DNA from: Pseudomonas aegrilactucae
Lineage (GTDB): Bacteria; Pseudomonadota; Gammaproteobacteria; Pseudomonadales; Pseudomonadaceae
Direction: 5' to 3'
DNA length: 64,000 bases
Assembly: GCF_019168305.1 (NCBI RefSeq)
Contig: NZ_JAHTBI010000001.1
Coordinates: 62,001 to 126,000 of the forward strand
The notes below the pieces were generated by a model, which was not told the origin of the DNA, did not search any database, and saw only the letters and a program-made list of their open reading frames with translations. Shown piece by piece: positions 51,014 to 60,803 of the stretch. Position 1 is the first letter of the stretch. The number at the start of each line of letters is the position of its first letter. A program made the position numbers and the translations under genes.

Positions 51014-51919
51014 ATGAGTAAAGTCAGTGTTCTGGTCGTGGATGACGCGCCGTTTATCCGTGACCTGGTTAAAAAGTGTCTGCGCAATTATTTCCCCGGC
51101 ATCGTCATCGAGGACGCGGTCAACGGCCGCAAGGCCCAGGTGTTGCTGGAGCGTGAACGTTTCGACCTGGTGCTGTGCGACTGGGAAATGCCCGAGATGT
51201 CGGGCCTGGAACTGCTGACCTGGTGCCGTCAGCAGGAAGCGCTCAAGGCCATGCCGTTCATCATGGTGACCAGCCGTGGCGACAAGGAAAACGTGGTGCA
51301 GGCGATCCAGGCCGGCGTTTCGGACTTTGTCGGCAAGCCGTTCACCAACGAACAGTTGCTGACCAAGGTGAAGAAGGCGCTGACCAAGTCGGGCAAGCTC
51401 GATACCTTGCTGGCCAGCGCGCCGACCCGTGCCACCTCGGCGTTCGCCAACGACTCGTTGTCGGCGTTGACCGGCGGCAAGGCCGAGACCGTGCGCCCGG
51501 CAACCGCTGCAGCGCCGGTAGCGGCGGCCAAGCCGTTGATCAATGCACCGCAGCCGGGGACCGCCAAGGCCGCACCGTCGTCGGGCCGTGGGCAAGGTCA
51601 ACTGCGCCTGTCGAGCGGTAACCAGGCGTGCATGATCAAGGCCTTGAGCCTGAAGGAAGCCTTGCTGGTGGTGCGCCGTGGCGACGTGCTGCCGCAGATC
51701 CTGGAAGGCGCGGTACTGGACCTGGAACAGGGCGACAACGCCGAGATCGCGCGCCTCAACGGCTACCTGCATGCGGTCGTGGCGGTGGAGTCCAAGCCTG
51801 ACAGCGACTGGCTGCAGCTGACGTTCCGCTTTGTCGACCAGGACGCGCAGAAGCTCGACTACCTGTCGCGCCTGATTGCCCGCGGTACGGCGCAGAAGCA
51901 CTTCGTGCCGGGGGCCTGA
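51014..51919 (+). CDS. Response regulator with PilZ-like C-terminal domain
   Basis: A 301-residue protein. CheY-like receiver domain (1-125): acidic pair DD at 10-11, phosphoacceptor Asp about 56 in LCDWEMP, Thr/Ser at VTSRGD and the conserved Lys in GKPF. Then an Ala/Pro/Thr-rich linker (about 130-195) and a C-terminal domain of about 105 residues (LRLSSGNQACMIKALSLKEALLVV, then LEGAVLDLEQGDNAEIARLNGYLH) that resembles a degenerate PilZ domain but lacks the RxxxR c-di-GMP motif. No kinase gene is adjacent. AAGGAG five bases before the ATG. Confidence 0.85.
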   Translation: MSKVSVLVVDDAPFIRDLVKKCLRNYFPGIVIEDAVNGRKAQVLLERERFDLVLCDWEMPEMSGLELLTWCRQQEALKAMPFIMVTSRGDKENVVQAIQAGVSDFVGKPFTNEQLLTKVKKALTKSGKLDTLLASAPTRATSAFANDSLSALTGGKAETVRPATAAAPVAAAKPLINAPQPGTAKAAPSSGRGQGQLRLSSGNQACMIKALSLKEALLVVRRGDVLPQILEGAVLDLEQGDNAEIARLNGYLHAVVAVESKPDSDWLQLTFRFVDQDAQKLDYLSRLIARGTAQKHFVPGA

Positions 51920-51946
51920 CAGGCCTTTGTTGCCTGTGCTGGCCTC

Positions 51947-52019
51947 TTCGCTGGCAAGCCAGCTCCCACAGGGTTTTGCGGTGTACACCCAGCCCTGTGG
52001 GAGCTGGCTTGCCAGCGAA
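51947..52019. repeat. REPIN-like inverted repeat pair, copy 3
   Basis: Arms 51947-51970 and 51996-52019 carry the same 24-bp inverted sequence as copy 1, with a shorter, 25-bp spacer. Located between the response regulator and the M23 peptidase. Confidence 0.9.
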
Positions 52020-52127
52020 GGGCACACCGTTGATCGTGCGACATGCGCTGTAACCCGCCCAGCCACACCCTCGCCACGTTCACCTGCTAGGCTTGCCCAG
52101 AGCTAACCTGTCAGATGGCCACTACTC

Positions 52128-53024
52128 ATGCCGCCACACCTGCTGCTGTTCTGCGCCTTGCTGTTGGTTGCCGGCCAATCCTGGGCCATGACCATCTACA
52201 AGAACACCGACGCCTCGGGCGTGGTGTCCTACTCCGACCGCCCCAGCCCCGGCGCCCGGGCACTGGTGTTTCGTGATCGCATGGTCGAGCAGCTGGGCCA
52301 GCAGGTGCAGTTGCAGGTCAGCAAATACCCCAATGGCGTGCGCTTCAGTGCGCGCAACCAGCTGTATGCCCCGGTCGAGGTAGAGCTGCGCCTGGAGCGA
52401 CTGGACAATGTGCAGAACCTGGCGCCGCGCATCGTCAGGCGGGTCGTGCCGGCACGCTCCACGCTGCTGCTCACGGCCCTCACCGCGCGCCAGGGCGGCA
52501 AGCCGGTGGGGTATCGTGAACAGTTCAACTACGCCCTGGGCAACCCGCAGCAGCGCAGCCTGGCCTATCGCTACCCGTTCCCCTGGCGCGGCGGCCCGTT
52601 TCGTCTGACCCAGGGCCCCAATGGCAAGTACAGCCACTTCGGCCCCAAGGGCCGCTACGCAATGGACATCGCCATGCCTGAAGGCACGCCGATCATCGCG
52701 GCGCGGGCAGGGGTGGTGATCAGGACCGAGAACAGCCAGAGCGGGCGCGGCACCAACCCGGCCGGCAACTTCGTGAGGATCCTGCATGCCGACGGCACCA
52801 TGGGCGTGTACCTGCACCTGATGCGCGGGTCGGTGGTGGTCAGCGAGGGGCAGCGGGTGGCCTATGGCACGCCACTGGCCAAGTCCGGCAATACCGGCAA
52901 CAGCAGCGGGCCGCACCTGCATTTCGTGGTGCAGCGCAACGTGGGGCTGGCACTGGAGTCGATCCCGTACCAGTTCAACCAGCCCATCGGCGGGCTGCCG
53001 AGCTTTACCGCCGGCAACCCGTGA
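52128..53024 (+). CDS. M23-family peptidase with DUF4124 domain
   Basis: A 298-residue secreted LytM-type metallopeptidase. Signal peptide (to about QSWAM), a DUF4124-like N-terminal region (IYKNTDASGVVSYSDRP), a beta-rich middle, then the M23 domain (about 165-285): SHFGPKGRYAMDIAMPEGTP with zinc ligands His and Asp and the C-terminal SGPHLHFVVQR with the HxH motif. Likely a periplasmic peptidoglycan endopeptidase. No strong ribosome site; the ATG at 52128 starts the signal peptide. Confidence 0.88.
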   Translation: MPPHLLLFCALLLVAGQSWAMTIYKNTDASGVVSYSDRPSPGARALVFRDRMVEQLGQQVQLQVSKYPNGVRFSARNQLYAPVEVELRLERLDNVQNLAPRIVRRVVPARSTLLLTALTARQGGKPVGYREQFNYALGNPQQRSLAYRYPFPWRGGPFRLTQGPNGKYSHFGPKGRYAMDIAMPEGTPIIAARAGVVIRTENSQSGRGTNPAGNFVRILHADGTMGVYLHLMRGSVVVSEGQRVAYGTPLAKSGNTGNSSGPHLHFVVQRNVGLALESIPYQFNQPIGGLPSFTAGNP

Positions 53025-53030
53025 GGCGAC

Positions 53031-54371
53031 TCAATCGAGCTTGAGCACCTTGGCCAGCACGATCTTGGGCCCTTTCATCTTCTTGATGATGATGCGCAGG
53101 CCGTCGACTTCCAGCACTTCTTCCTCTTCCGGCACGCGCTTGAGCGTCTCGTAGACCAGGCCCGCGAGGGTTTCGGCCTCGATATGGTCCAGGTCCACGC
53201 CGAGCAGGCGTTCGACCTTGAACAGCGGTGTATCACCGCGCACCAGCAGCTTGCCAGGCTGGTAGGCGAGAATGCCGCGTTCGGTCTTGCGGTGTTCGTC
53301 CTGGATGTCGCCCACCAGTACTTCGAGCACGTCTTCCATGGTCAGGTAGCCGATCACCTTGCCGTCAGCCTCTTCGACCAGGGCGAAGTGCGCGCCACCT
53401 TTACGGAACTGTTCCAGCAACTGCGACAGCGGCATGTGCCGCGACACCCGCTCCAGCGGGCGGGTCAGCTCGGCCAGGTTGAACGACTCGGGCAGGTGGT
53501 CCAGCGCGGCCAGCTCCAGCAGCAGGTCCTTGATGTGCAGCAGGCCGACGAATTCGCCGCTTTGGGCGTCGAGCACCGGGTAGCGGCTGAACTTGTGGCG
53601 GCGGAACATCGCGAGGATTTCCTTGAGCGGCGCGTTGGCATCCAGGCTGACCATGTCTTCGCGCGAGTTGGCCCAGTCGACCACTTCCAGTTCGCCCATC
53701 TCCACGGCCGAGGCCAAGACGCGCATGCCCTGGTCGCTGGGGTCCTGGCCACGGCTGGAGTGCAGGATCAGCTTGAGCTCTTCGCGGCTGTAGTGGTGCT
53801 CGTGGTGCGGGCCGGGCTCACCCTGGCCGGCAATGCGCAGGATGGTGTTGGCGCTGGCGTTGAGCAGGTAGATGGCCGGGTACATCATCCAGTAGAACAG
53901 GTACAGCGGCACCGCCGTCCACAGCGACAGCAGCTCGGGCTTGCGGATCGCCCAGGACTTGGGCGCCAGCTCGCCGACCACGATGTGCAGGTAGGAAATC
54001 ACGAAGAAGGCGCTGAAGAACGACACACCCTTGATGACTTCGGGTGATTGCACGCCCACCGCCGCCAGCAGCGGCTCGAGCAGGTGCGCAAAGGCCGGCT
54101 CGCCAACCCAGCCCAGGCCCAGCGAGGCCAGCGTGATGCCCAGCTGGCAGGCCGACAGGTAGGCGTCGAGCTGGCTGTGCACGGTGCGCAGGATGTGCCC
54201 GCGCCAGCCGTTCTTCTCGGCAATCGATTCCACCCGGGTCGAGCGCAGCTTGACCATGGCGAACTCGGCCGCAACGAAGAATCCGTTGAGCAGAACCAGC
54301 AGCAGAGCAAAAAGAATCATGCCGAAATCGGCGAACAGTGACGCGAGGGTGATACCAGGGGAAGGGTCCAT
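53031..54371 (-). CDS. CNNM/CorC-family hemolysin-like transporter protein
   Basis: A 446-residue inner-membrane protein: CNNM (DUF21) transmembrane domain (about 1-200, four segments, LLVLLNGFFVAAEFAMVKLR), an acidic/His linker, paired CBS domains (about 215-345, MVSLDANAPLKEILAMFRRH, HIKDLLLEL, GYLTMEDVLEVLVGDIQDEH), and a C-terminal CorC_HlyC domain. Relatives are implicated in magnesium/cobalt efflux or resistance. It lies between the M23 peptidase (convergent) and phoR. Confidence 0.93.
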   Translation of the reverse strand: MDPSPGITLASLFADFGMILFALLLVLLNGFFVAAEFAMVKLRSTRVESIAEKNGWRGHILRTVHSQLDAYLSACQLGITLASLGLGWVGEPAFAHLLEPLLAAVGVQSPEVIKGVSFFSAFFVISYLHIVVGELAPKSWAIRKPELLSLWTAVPLYLFYWMMYPAIYLLNASANTILRIAGQGEPGPHHEHHYSREELKLILHSSRGQDPSDQGMRVLASAVEMGELEVVDWANSREDMVSLDANAPLKEILAMFRRHKFSRYPVLDAQSGEFVGLLHIKDLLLELAALDHLPESFNLAELTRPLERVSRHMPLSQLLEQFRKGGAHFALVEEADGKVIGYLTMEDVLEVLVGDIQDEHRKTERGILAYQPGKLLVRGDTPLFKVERLLGVDLDHIEAETLAGLVYETLKRVPEEEEVLEVDGLRIIIKKMKGPKIVLAKVLKLD

Positions 54372-54485
54372 GATGGGGTTTTACGGGGTCCGTCTTCTGA
54401 GCAAAGGGAATGCAGCAATGCCAGCAGGGGCTGGCGCGAGTCAGCCAATGTAGCGGCTGACCGCACAAATTTAAAGGGCTGCAGC

Positions 54486-55796
54486 TCAGGCGGTCGCGCG
54501 CGGCGCTACCTGGATAGGTGCGAAATGGCAGGTGAAGGTGCTGCCGTGGCCCGGCACGCTGCTGATTTCCAGGCGCGCACGATGGCGCAACAGCACGTGC
54601 TTGACGATCGCCAGGCCCAGGCCGGTGCCGCCGGTGGTGGAGTTGCGGCTGGAGTCCACGCGGTAGAAACGCTCGGTCAGGCGGGGCAGGTGCTTGGGGT
54701 CGATGCCGATGCCCGAGTCCTGCACGCTCAGGTGCGCGCCCTGTTCGTCGGCCCACCAGCGGATGCGGATCTGGCCTTCGTCCTGGGTGTACTTGACCGC
54801 GTTGAACACCAGGTTGGAGAACGCGCTGCGCAGCTCCGCCTCGCTGCCCTTGAGGCGGATGCCCGGCTCGGCCTCCAGGCTGATGCGCTGGTTGCGCTGG
54901 CCGGAAAGCGCCTGGGCGTCGCTTTTGATCGACTGCAGCAGCGCATCGATGGGCACCGGCTGGTTGTCGGAGGGGTAGTCGGTGGCTTCCAGCTTGGCCA
55001 GCAGCAGCAGGTCGTTGAGCAGGGTCTGCATGCGCACGCCCTGCTGCTGCATCTGGGTCAGGGCGCGGACCCAGCGCGGGTTGACCTCTTCGACGTTGTC
55101 GAGCAGGGTTTCCAGGTAGCCGGCAATCACGGTCAGCGGGGTACGCAGCTCGTGGGACACGTTGGCGACGAAGTCCTTGCGCATCTGCTCGAGCTGGTGA
55201 ATGCGGGTGACATCGCGCACCAGCATCAGGTGTTCGTTGTTGCCGTAGCGGGTGATGTGCAACTGCACGCGCAGGCGGTCATTGATGGGCGAGGGGATTT
55301 CCAGCGGCTCGAGGTAGTTCTCCTGCTCGAAGTACTCCTTGAAGCGTGGGTGGCGCACCAGGTTGGTCACTGGCTGGCCGCTGTCCTGCGGGGTCTTGAG
55401 GCCCAGCAGGGTTTCGGCGGCGCGGTTCCACCACTCCAGGTTGCCGTCGCTGTCGAGCATGATCACCGCATCCTTGAGCGCGGCGGTGGATTCCTGCACA
55501 CGGTCGATCACCGCCTGCAAGCGGCCGCGCACGCGCTGGTCGCGACGTTGCAGGTGGTAGATGCTGTCGAACACTTCGCCCCACAGGCCGTAGCCATCGG
55601 GAGGGGCTTCGTCGGGCTTGTGCTGGCGCAGCCATTCGTGCAGGCGCAGCAGTTGCTTGAGGGTCCAGCCCAGGTAGGCCGCAAGGCCGATGGCCAGGCT
55701 CCAGCCGTAGTAGCCGCTGACCAGCCCGGCCAGCAGGCAGACGGTGGTCAGCAGCAGCATGTGGCGAATCAGGGTGCCATGCCAGTTCTGGTTCAA
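54486..55796 (-). CDS. phoR: Phosphate regulon sensor histidine kinase PhoR
   Basis: Membrane sensor kinase controlling PhoB. The 436-residue protein has two N-terminal transmembrane segments (about 10-50) with a DUF3329-type region, a PAS domain (about 100-200, ALKDAVIMLDSDGNLEWWN), a HisKA dimerisation domain with the phosphorylated His about residue 215 (FVANVSHELRTPL) and an HATPase_c domain (NLVFNAVKYT, DSGIGIDPKHLPRLTERFYR, GGTGLGLAIVKHVL). It follows phoB by 43 bp on the same strand. Confidence 0.97.
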   Translation of the reverse strand: MNQNWHGTLIRHMLLLTTVCLLAGLVSGYYGWSLAIGLAAYLGWTLKQLLRLHEWLRQHKPDEAPPDGYGLWGEVFDSIYHLQRRDQRVRGRLQAVIDRVQESTAALKDAVIMLDSDGNLEWWNRAAETLLGLKTPQDSGQPVTNLVRHPRFKEYFEQENYLEPLEIPSPINDRLRVQLHITRYGNNEHLMLVRDVTRIHQLEQMRKDFVANVSHELRTPLTVIAGYLETLLDNVEEVNPRWVRALTQMQQQGVRMQTLLNDLLLLAKLEATDYPSDNQPVPIDALLQSIKSDAQALSGQRNQRISLEAEPGIRLKGSEAELRSAFSNLVFNAVKYTQDEGQIRIRWWADEQGAHLSVQDSGIGIDPKHLPRLTERFYRVDSSRNSTTGGTGLGLAIVKHVLLRHRARLEISSVPGHGSTFTCHFAPIQVAPRATA

Positions 55797-55839
55797 TTAA
55801 CGACGCGTCCTTTCAATTGCCTTGGCGATATGCAGCGGT

Positions 55840-56529
55840 TCAGCTCTTGGTCGAGAACCGGTAGCCCGTACCGCGCACGGTTTGTACCAGATTTTCGTAG
55901 GCTTCACCCAACGCCTTGCGCAGGCGGCGGATATGCACGTCGACCGTGCGCTCCTCCACATACACATTGCCGCCCCACACCTGGTCGAGCAGTTGGCCAC
56001 GGGTGTAGGCGCGCTCCTGGTGGGTCATGAAGAACTGCAGCAGGCGGTATTCGGTAGGGCCCATTTCGGCCGGCTTGCCGTCGATGGTCACGCGGTGGCT
56101 GATCGGGTCGAGCAGCAGGCCGCCGACTTCGATCGGCGCCTCGCTGTCGCCGGGGCCTGCGCGGCGCAGTACGGCCTTGAGCCGGGCCACCAGTTCGCGC
56201 GGCGAGAACGGCTTGGTGATGTAGTCGTCGGCGCCGACTTCCAGGCCCTGGATCTTGTTGTCTTCCTCACCCTTGGCGGTGAGCATGATGATCGGGATGT
56301 CACCGGTCAGTTCGTCGCGCTTGAGGCGTCGCGCCAGCTCGATGCCCGAGGTGCCGGGCAGCATCCAGTCGAGCAGGATCAGGTCGGGCTTGCGGTCGAC
56401 GATGATGGCATGGGCCTGCTGCGAGTTCTCCGCCTCCAGGCAGTCATAGCCGGCCATTTCCAATGCAACGGCGATCATCTCGCGAATCGGCGCTTCGTCG
56501 TCAACGATCAGAATGTTCCTGCCAACCAT
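55840..56529 (-). CDS. phoB: Phosphate regulon response regulator PhoB
   Basis: OmpR-class transcription factor that binds Pho boxes under phosphate limitation. The 229-residue protein has a receiver domain with acidic pair Asp10-Asp11, phosphoacceptor Asp54 (LLDWMLPG) and Lys in TKPFS, and a C-terminal winged helix ([16 protein letters not shown]). ATG 56529 has GAAGAGG upstream; an in-frame start six codons earlier lies beyond it. A Pho-box-like site at 56582-56599 suggests autoregulation. Confidence 0.97.
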   Translation of the reverse strand: MVGRNILIVDDEAPIREMIAVALEMAGYDCLEAENSQQAHAIIVDRKPDLILLDWMLPGTSGIELARRLKRDELTGDIPIIMLTAKGEEDNKIQGLEVGADDYITKPFSPRELVARLKAVLRRAGPGDSEAPIEVGGLLLDPISHRVTIDGKPAEMGPTEYRLLQFFMTHQERAYTRGQLLDQVWGGNVYVEERTVDVHIRRLRKALGEAYENLVQTVRGTGYRFSTKS

Positions 56530-56581
56530 GCTCAAACCTCTTCCCATTCAGGTGTCTTGGCCCGCATTAGATAACGGAATT

Positions 56582-56599
56582 ATTGCAGTCGTGTGACAG
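56582..56599 (-). promoter_or_regulatory. Pho box upstream of phoBR
   Basis: Read on the minus strand: CTGTCAC-ACGA-CTGCAAT, two 7-mers (6/7 and 5/7 to CTGTCAT) with 4-bp spacing. A -10-like TTATCT follows after 7 bp. It lies 53 bp upstream of the phoB start. Confidence 0.7.
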
Positions 56600-56676
56600 G
56601 TCGTGTGGGTGGGCGGCAACATTCCTTGGCTGAGCTAGGCTTTAGCTCCCACCCATCACCAAAAACGGTGAGTCCA

Positions 56677-57045
56677 ATGACACGACATACGCTGAACTGG
56701 ATGGCCCTCGTGACTGCCCTGGCGCTACCGGGCCTGGCCCTGGCCGATCATGCCATGGAGAAGGGCGGCATGCTGGTGGATCATGCCGGCATGACGCTCT
56801 ACACCTTTGACAAGGATGCCGGTGGCAAGTCCATGTGCAATGGCGAGTGCGCGAAGAACTGGCCGCCGTTGATGGCCAAGAGCGGCGAAAAAGCTGACGG
56901 CAAGTGGACGCAGATCACGCGTGATGACGGCTCGATGCAGTGGGCCTACGACGGCAAGCCGCTCTACACCTTCGTCAAGGACAAGCAAGGTGGCGACATG
57001 ACCGGCGACGGCATGAAAGACGTGTGGCACGTCGCCAAGCCTTGA
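56677..57045 (+). CDS. COG4315-type secreted repeat protein
   Basis: A 122-residue protein with a signal peptide (MTRHTLNWMALVTALALPGLALA) and two copies of the COG4315 secreted-repeat motif: LVDHAGMTLYTFDKDAGGKSMC-type first copy (core GMTLYTFDKD) and second copy AYDGKPLYTFVKD, with a Cys pair in SMCNGECAKNWPPL. It probably resides in the periplasm. Function unknown. ATG 56677 is preceded by GGTGAG; divergent from phoB. Confidence 0.88.
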   Translation: MTRHTLNWMALVTALALPGLALADHAMEKGGMLVDHAGMTLYTFDKDAGGKSMCNGECAKNWPPLMAKSGEKADGKWTQITRDDGSMQWAYDGKPLYTFVKDKQGGDMTGDGMKDVWHVAKP

Positions 57046-57078
57046 CCCCGTGAGGTTGCGCTGGCTGCCGCACGGTGG

Positions 57079-57969
57079 TCAGCGCAGGGCGTAATCGAGC
57101 ACCACGCCGATGAACACCAGCAGGCCGGCCCAGTGGTTGTGCAGGAAGGCCTTGAAGCAGGCGTCGCGCTCCAGGCTGCGGGTCGACCAGTATTCCCAGG
57201 CAAAGCACAGCGCCGCGCCCACCAGCCCGAGGTGGAACCCGCCGCCCAGCTCGAAACGGTTGCCGGCCATCAGCAGGCAGCCCAGCGACAGCAACTGCAA
57301 GGTCAGGATGATGGTGCGGTCGGCCTCGCCGAACAGGATCGCGGTGGACTTGACCCCGATCTTCAGGTCGTCGTCGCGGTCGACCATGGCGTAGTAGGTG
57401 TCGTAGCCCACGGTCCACAGCAGGTTGGCGATGTACAGCAGCCAGGCGATGGCCGGCAGCTCGCCGGTGGCCGCGGTAAAGGCCATGGGAATGCCCCATG
57501 AATACGCAGCGCCCAGCACCACCTGTGGATAGTAGGTATAGCGCTTCATGAACGGGTAGCAGGCCGCCAGCGCCACCGCGCCGAACGACAGCCACACGGT
57601 CTGTGCATTGGTGCACAGCACCAGGGCAAAACTCACGCCGAGCAGAATCGCGAACAGCACCAGCGCCTCGCGGCCGCTGATCCTGCCGGCGGCCAGCGGG
57701 CGTTCGGCGGTGCGTTTGACGTGGCCGTCGACCTTGCGGTCGGCGAAATCGTTGATGGCGCAGCCGGCAGCGCGCATCAGCACCACGCCCAGCACGAAAA
57801 TGAGCACGTTGGCCACGCTGGGCGAGCCCTTGGCGGCGATCCACACGGCTGTCAGGGTCGGCCACAGCAGCAGGTAGATGCCGATCGGTCTGTCCATGCG
57901 GCTCAGCTGGATGAAGTCCCAGGCCCTGGGGTGCAGGCGGTTCAGCGACTTGAGCAGGCTCAGGTACAT
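57079..57969 (-). CDS. ubiA: 4-hydroxybenzoate octaprenyltransferase UbiA
   Basis: Membrane prenyltransferase attaching the polyprenyl chain to 4-hydroxybenzoate in ubiquinone synthesis. The 296-residue protein has about eight transmembrane segments and the two Asp-rich motifs [12 protein letters not shown] and [17 protein letters not shown]. The ATG ending at 57969 shares bases with the ubiC stop (TGATG), so translation is coupled. A long upstream extension of the frame lies within ubiC and is rejected. Confidence 0.96.
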   Translation of the reverse strand: MYLSLLKSLNRLHPRAWDFIQLSRMDRPIGIYLLLWPTLTAVWIAAKGSPSVANVLIFVLGVVLMRAAGCAINDFADRKVDGHVKRTAERPLAAGRISGREALVLFAILLGVSFALVLCTNAQTVWLSFGAVALAACYPFMKRYTYYPQVVLGAAYSWGIPMAFTAATGELPAIAWLLYIANLLWTVGYDTYYAMVDRDDDLKIGVKSTAILFGEADRTIILTLQLLSLGCLLMAGNRFELGGGFHLGLVGAALCFAWEYWSTRSLERDACFKAFLHNHWAGLLVFIGVVLDYALR

Positions 57970-58535
57970 CAGCGGTCCTCCAGGCGGGTGTCGGTGGCCT
58001 GCCACAGGGCGGGCAGGAAGATCTCGGCCACCAGGATGCTCAGCGCGCCCTGATCGAAGCGCGAGCGGCGTGCCCACAGGCCGTCATGGCGCTGCTCGGC
58101 CGGCAGCCAGGCGGCCGGGTAATGGCACACCTCGATGGCCTGGCGTACAAAGCCTGGGCTGCAGAACAGCAGCTCGCCCAGTGAACGGCTGCCCAGCGCC
58201 TCCATGTCCAGGCCGCCCTGCTGCAAGGCGCTGCGCGCCGCCACACTGCGCGCGTACACCCACGCCTGGCCGTGCCCGCGCAGGTACACCTCGCGTACCC
58301 AGCCTTCGCTGCCCGGCGCCAGCCCAAGGCGCGTGCACTCGTCGGTGCGCAGCGGCTGCCAGCCTTCGTACAAGGGGGTCACACTGAAGTGATCGGCGGA
58401 CAATCGGGTCAGGCGGCGGGTCAGCGAGCCCTGGTCGAACAACCAGTCGCGGGTCAGCGGGTCGACGCTGTCGGCCAGCGGCGATTGCTGCTCGAGCCAT
58501 GTGAGGGCGGGCACTTGCGAGGTTTCGTACGGCAC
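57969..58535 (-). CDS. ubiC: Chorismate pyruvate-lyase UbiC
   Basis: Makes 4-hydroxybenzoate and pyruvate from chorismate, the first dedicated ubiquinone step. The protein (188 residues from the GTG at 58535) has [20 protein letters not shown] near the N-terminus, [17 protein letters not shown] and [20 protein letters not shown]. The GTG start gives [13 protein letters not shown], the usual UbiC length; the frame is open to an ATG at 58601, which would add 22 residues. First gene of ubiC-ubiA. Confidence 0.92.
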   Translation of the reverse strand: MPYETSQVPALTWLEQQSPLADSVDPLTRDWLFDQGSLTRRLTRLSADHFSVTPLYEGWQPLRTDECTRLGLAPGSEGWVREVYLRGHGQAWVYARSVAARSALQQGGLDMEALGSRSLGELLFCSPGFVRQAIEVCHYPAAWLPAEQRHDGLWARRSRFDQGALSILVAEIFLPALWQATDTRLEDR

Positions 58536-58703
58536 GGTCGGTATGCGGTTACAAGCCAGTGAGGCGCCGAGCTTAGCATGTTTGCAGGTTGCGACTTGCA
58601 TCGTGCCACCAGCCTCAGTACAAAGCCCCCTGACGATCCATGCAGCGCCAAGACTGTAATGATCACGACCGGTGTGCGTCTGATTTAAGCGAGGAGAACG
58701 ATC

Positions 58704-58871
58704 ATGAAAAAGTGGCAGTGTGTGGTGTGCGGGCTGATCTACAACGAAGCCGACGGCTGGCCGGATGACGGCATCGCGCCCGGTACCCTGTGGCAGGACG
58801 TGCCTGAAGACTGGCTGTGCCCGGATTGCGGCGTGGGCAAGATGGATTTCGAGATGATCGAGATCAACTGA
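58704..58871 (+). CDS. rubA: Rubredoxin
   Basis: A 55-residue iron-sulphur-free one-iron electron carrier: four Cys ligands, CVVC (6-9) and CPDC (39-42), with Trp/Tyr/Phe core residues characteristic of rubredoxins ([30 protein letters not shown]). GAGGAG precedes the ATG. It passes electrons from the reductase encoded 32 bp downstream to an acceptor such as an alkane hydroxylase or an oxidative-stress enzyme; no hydroxylase is in this window. Confidence 0.97.
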   Translation: MKKWQCVVCGLIYNEADGWPDDGIAPGTLWQDVPEDWLCPDCGVGKMDFEMIEIN

Positions 58872-58903
58872 TCAATTTTTGTACTGGGTAGAGGAGGCAG
58901 GGC

Positions 58904-60052
58904 ATGACCGATCCGGTGGTGATAGTCGGGACAGGGCTGGCGGGCTACAACCTCGCCCGTGAATTTCGCAAGCTCGACGGCGACACGCCGTTGCTGCTGA
59001 TCAGCGCCGATGATGGCCGCTCGTACTCCAAGCCGATGCTGTCCACCGGCTTTGCCAAGCACAAGGACGCCGATGGCCTGAGCATGGCCGAGCCCGGCGC
59101 CATGGCCGAGCAGCTCAAGGCCCAGGTACACACCCATACCCGCATCAGCGGCATCGACCCCGGCCACCAGCGCCTGTGGGTCGGCGAGGAGCAGGTGCGC
59201 TACCGCGACCTGGTGCTGGCCTGGGGCGCCGAAACCGTGCGGGTACCGGTAGAGGGCGATGCGGGGGATGCGATCTTCCCCATCAACGACCTTGAGGACT
59301 ATGCGCGCTTTCGCAGCGCCGCCGCTGGCAAGCGCCGGGTACTGATCCTGGGGGCCGGGCTGATCGGCTGCGAGTTTGCCAACGACCTGCACCTGGGCGG
59401 TTTCGACATCGATGTGGTCGCGCCTTGCGAGCAGGTCATGCCGACCCTGCTGCACCCGGCTGCCGCCGCCGCTGTACAGGCCGGCCTGCAAGGGCTGGGC
59501 GTGCGTTTTCACCTGGGCCCGGTGCTGACCCGCCTGCAGCACATGGCCGATGGTCTGGAGGCGCACCTGTCCGACGGCAGCGTGATCGCCTGCGACCTGG
59601 TGGTGTCGGCCATCGGCCTGCGCCCGCGCATCGACCTCGCGGCGGCAGCGGGGCTGCAGGTCAACCGTGGGGTGATGGTCGACCGTCATTTGCGCACCTC
59701 CCACGCCAATATCCATGCGCTGGGCGACTGCGCCGAGGTCGATGGCCTCAACCTGCTGTACGTGATGCCACTGATGAACTGCGCCCGTGCACTGGCGCAA
59801 ACCCTGGTCGGCAACCCGACGGCGGTGAGCTACGGGCCGATGCCGATCACCGTGAAGACGCCGGTGTGCCCACTGGTGGTCTCGCCGCCACCGCGTGGTC
59901 GTGAAGGCCAGTGGCGGGTCGAAGGGCAGGGCGCCGACCTGAAAGTGCTGTGCCATGACGCCGATGGCAACCTGCTGGGCTATGCCCTGACCGGTGCGGC
60001 GGTAATGGAAAAGCTGGCGTTCAACCGTCAGCTTCCACCGTTGTTGGCGTAA
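58904..60052 (+). CDS. rubB: Rubredoxin-NAD(+) reductase
   Basis: A 382-residue FAD enzyme that reduces rubredoxin with NADH (also called AlkT/RubB). It shows the FAD-binding [20 protein letters not shown], the second dinucleotide motif [16 protein letters not shown] and the C-terminal FAD contact [20 protein letters not shown]. In an operon with rubA (gap 32 bp); GAGGAGG lies before the ATG. Confidence 0.95.
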   Translation: MTDPVVIVGTGLAGYNLAREFRKLDGDTPLLLISADDGRSYSKPMLSTGFAKHKDADGLSMAEPGAMAEQLKAQVHTHTRISGIDPGHQRLWVGEEQVRYRDLVLAWGAETVRVPVEGDAGDAIFPINDLEDYARFRSAAAGKRRVLILGAGLIGCEFANDLHLGGFDIDVVAPCEQVMPTLLHPAAAAAVQAGLQGLGVRFHLGPVLTRLQHMADGLEAHLSDGSVIACDLVVSAIGLRPRIDLAAAAGLQVNRGVMVDRHLRTSHANIHALGDCAEVDGLNLLYVMPLMNCARALAQTLVGNPTAVSYGPMPITVKTPVCPLVVSPPPRGREGQWRVEGQGADLKVLCHDADGNLLGYALTGAAVMEKLAFNRQLPPLLA

Positions 60053-60239
60053 ATAGCTGTCGTTCTGTCGGATATACCCTGCTTTTGCCCGCACAATGGC
60101 CGCCCAGAGACTGGCGCGGCCCTTGGCGGCGTGCCATTCTCACACCCGTCTGCCGCAGTTTAGAGCCTGCGGTGCCTTAGGCGCTGCCGCGAAGGCAGCA
60201 CGGCATAACAACAAAAAATTCCGTCAGAGGGGCTTCACC

Positions 60240-60515
60240 ATGCGTAAACCAGAACTCGCTGCAGCCATTGCCGAGAAGGCCGACCTTACCAAGGAGCAGG
60301 CCAACCGCGTGCTCAATGCGGTGCTAGAAGAAATCACCGCAGCTCTGCACAAGAAAGACAGCGTGACGCTGGTGGGTTTCGGCACGTTCCTGCAGCGTCA
60401 TCGTGGTGCGCGCACCGGCAAGAACCCGCAAACCGGTGAGCCGGTGAAGATCAAGGCCAGCAATACCGTTGCGTTCAAGCCAGGCAAGTTCCTCAAGGAC
60501 AGCGTCAATCCGTAA
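60240..60515 (+). CDS. hupA: HU-family DNA-binding protein
   Basis: A 91-residue nucleoid protein: MRKPELAAAIAEKADLTKEQ at the start, the family signature GFGTFLQRHRGARTGKNPQTGEP region (core GFGTF and RTGKNPQTGE) and a C-terminal KPGKFLKDSVN. HU bends and compacts DNA as a dimer. AGAGGGG lies before the ATG. It has its own long leader (187 bp after rubB) and a strong terminator. Confidence 0.96.
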   Translation: MRKPELAAAIAEKADLTKEQANRVLNAVLEEITAALHKKDSVTLVGFGTFLQRHRGARTGKNPQTGEPVKIKASNTVAFKPGKFLKDSVNP

Positions 60516-60544
60516 GGGCGCGGGCCACTGACTGTGTCGAAAAG

Positions 60545-60571
60545 CGGGCACCCCAAGCGGTGCCCGTTTTT
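60545..60571 (+). terminator. Terminator of hupA
   Basis: CGGGCACC-CCAAGC-GGTGCCCG perfect 8-bp stem followed by TTTTTG, 29 bp after the hupA stop. Confidence 0.92.
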
Positions 60572-60588
60572 GTTTGTGCGTCGGCCCC

Positions 60589-60670
60589 TTCGCTGGCAAG
60601 CCAGCTCCCACAGTTACATCGCTGCCCTCAAGAACAGTGGCGCACCGGTGGGAGCTGGCTTGCCAGCGAA
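60589..60670. repeat. REPIN-like inverted repeat pair, copy 4
   Basis: Arms 60589-60612 and 60647-60670, near-identical to copy 1 with a change at the inner end of the right arm (CGGTGGGAGC), enclose a spacer of about 34 bp. It lies between the hupA terminator and the unknown gene cassette. Confidence 0.88.
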
Positions 60671-60803
60671 GGGCGCGCCGCTTTCGGTTGCCGTCCCCTG
60701 CGCTTGTGACTAGCATACGCCGCCGCCGACACCGCGCGGCGGTGTTCCAGGGAGGGAGCGGCATGATCCACTCGTCACGTATCGAACCTGTCGGCTCGCG
60801 CCC

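Noticed and set aside
57970-58077. N-terminal extension of UbiA
   Set aside because: It lies within ubiC in another frame; the coupled ATG at 57969 gives the normal family start.
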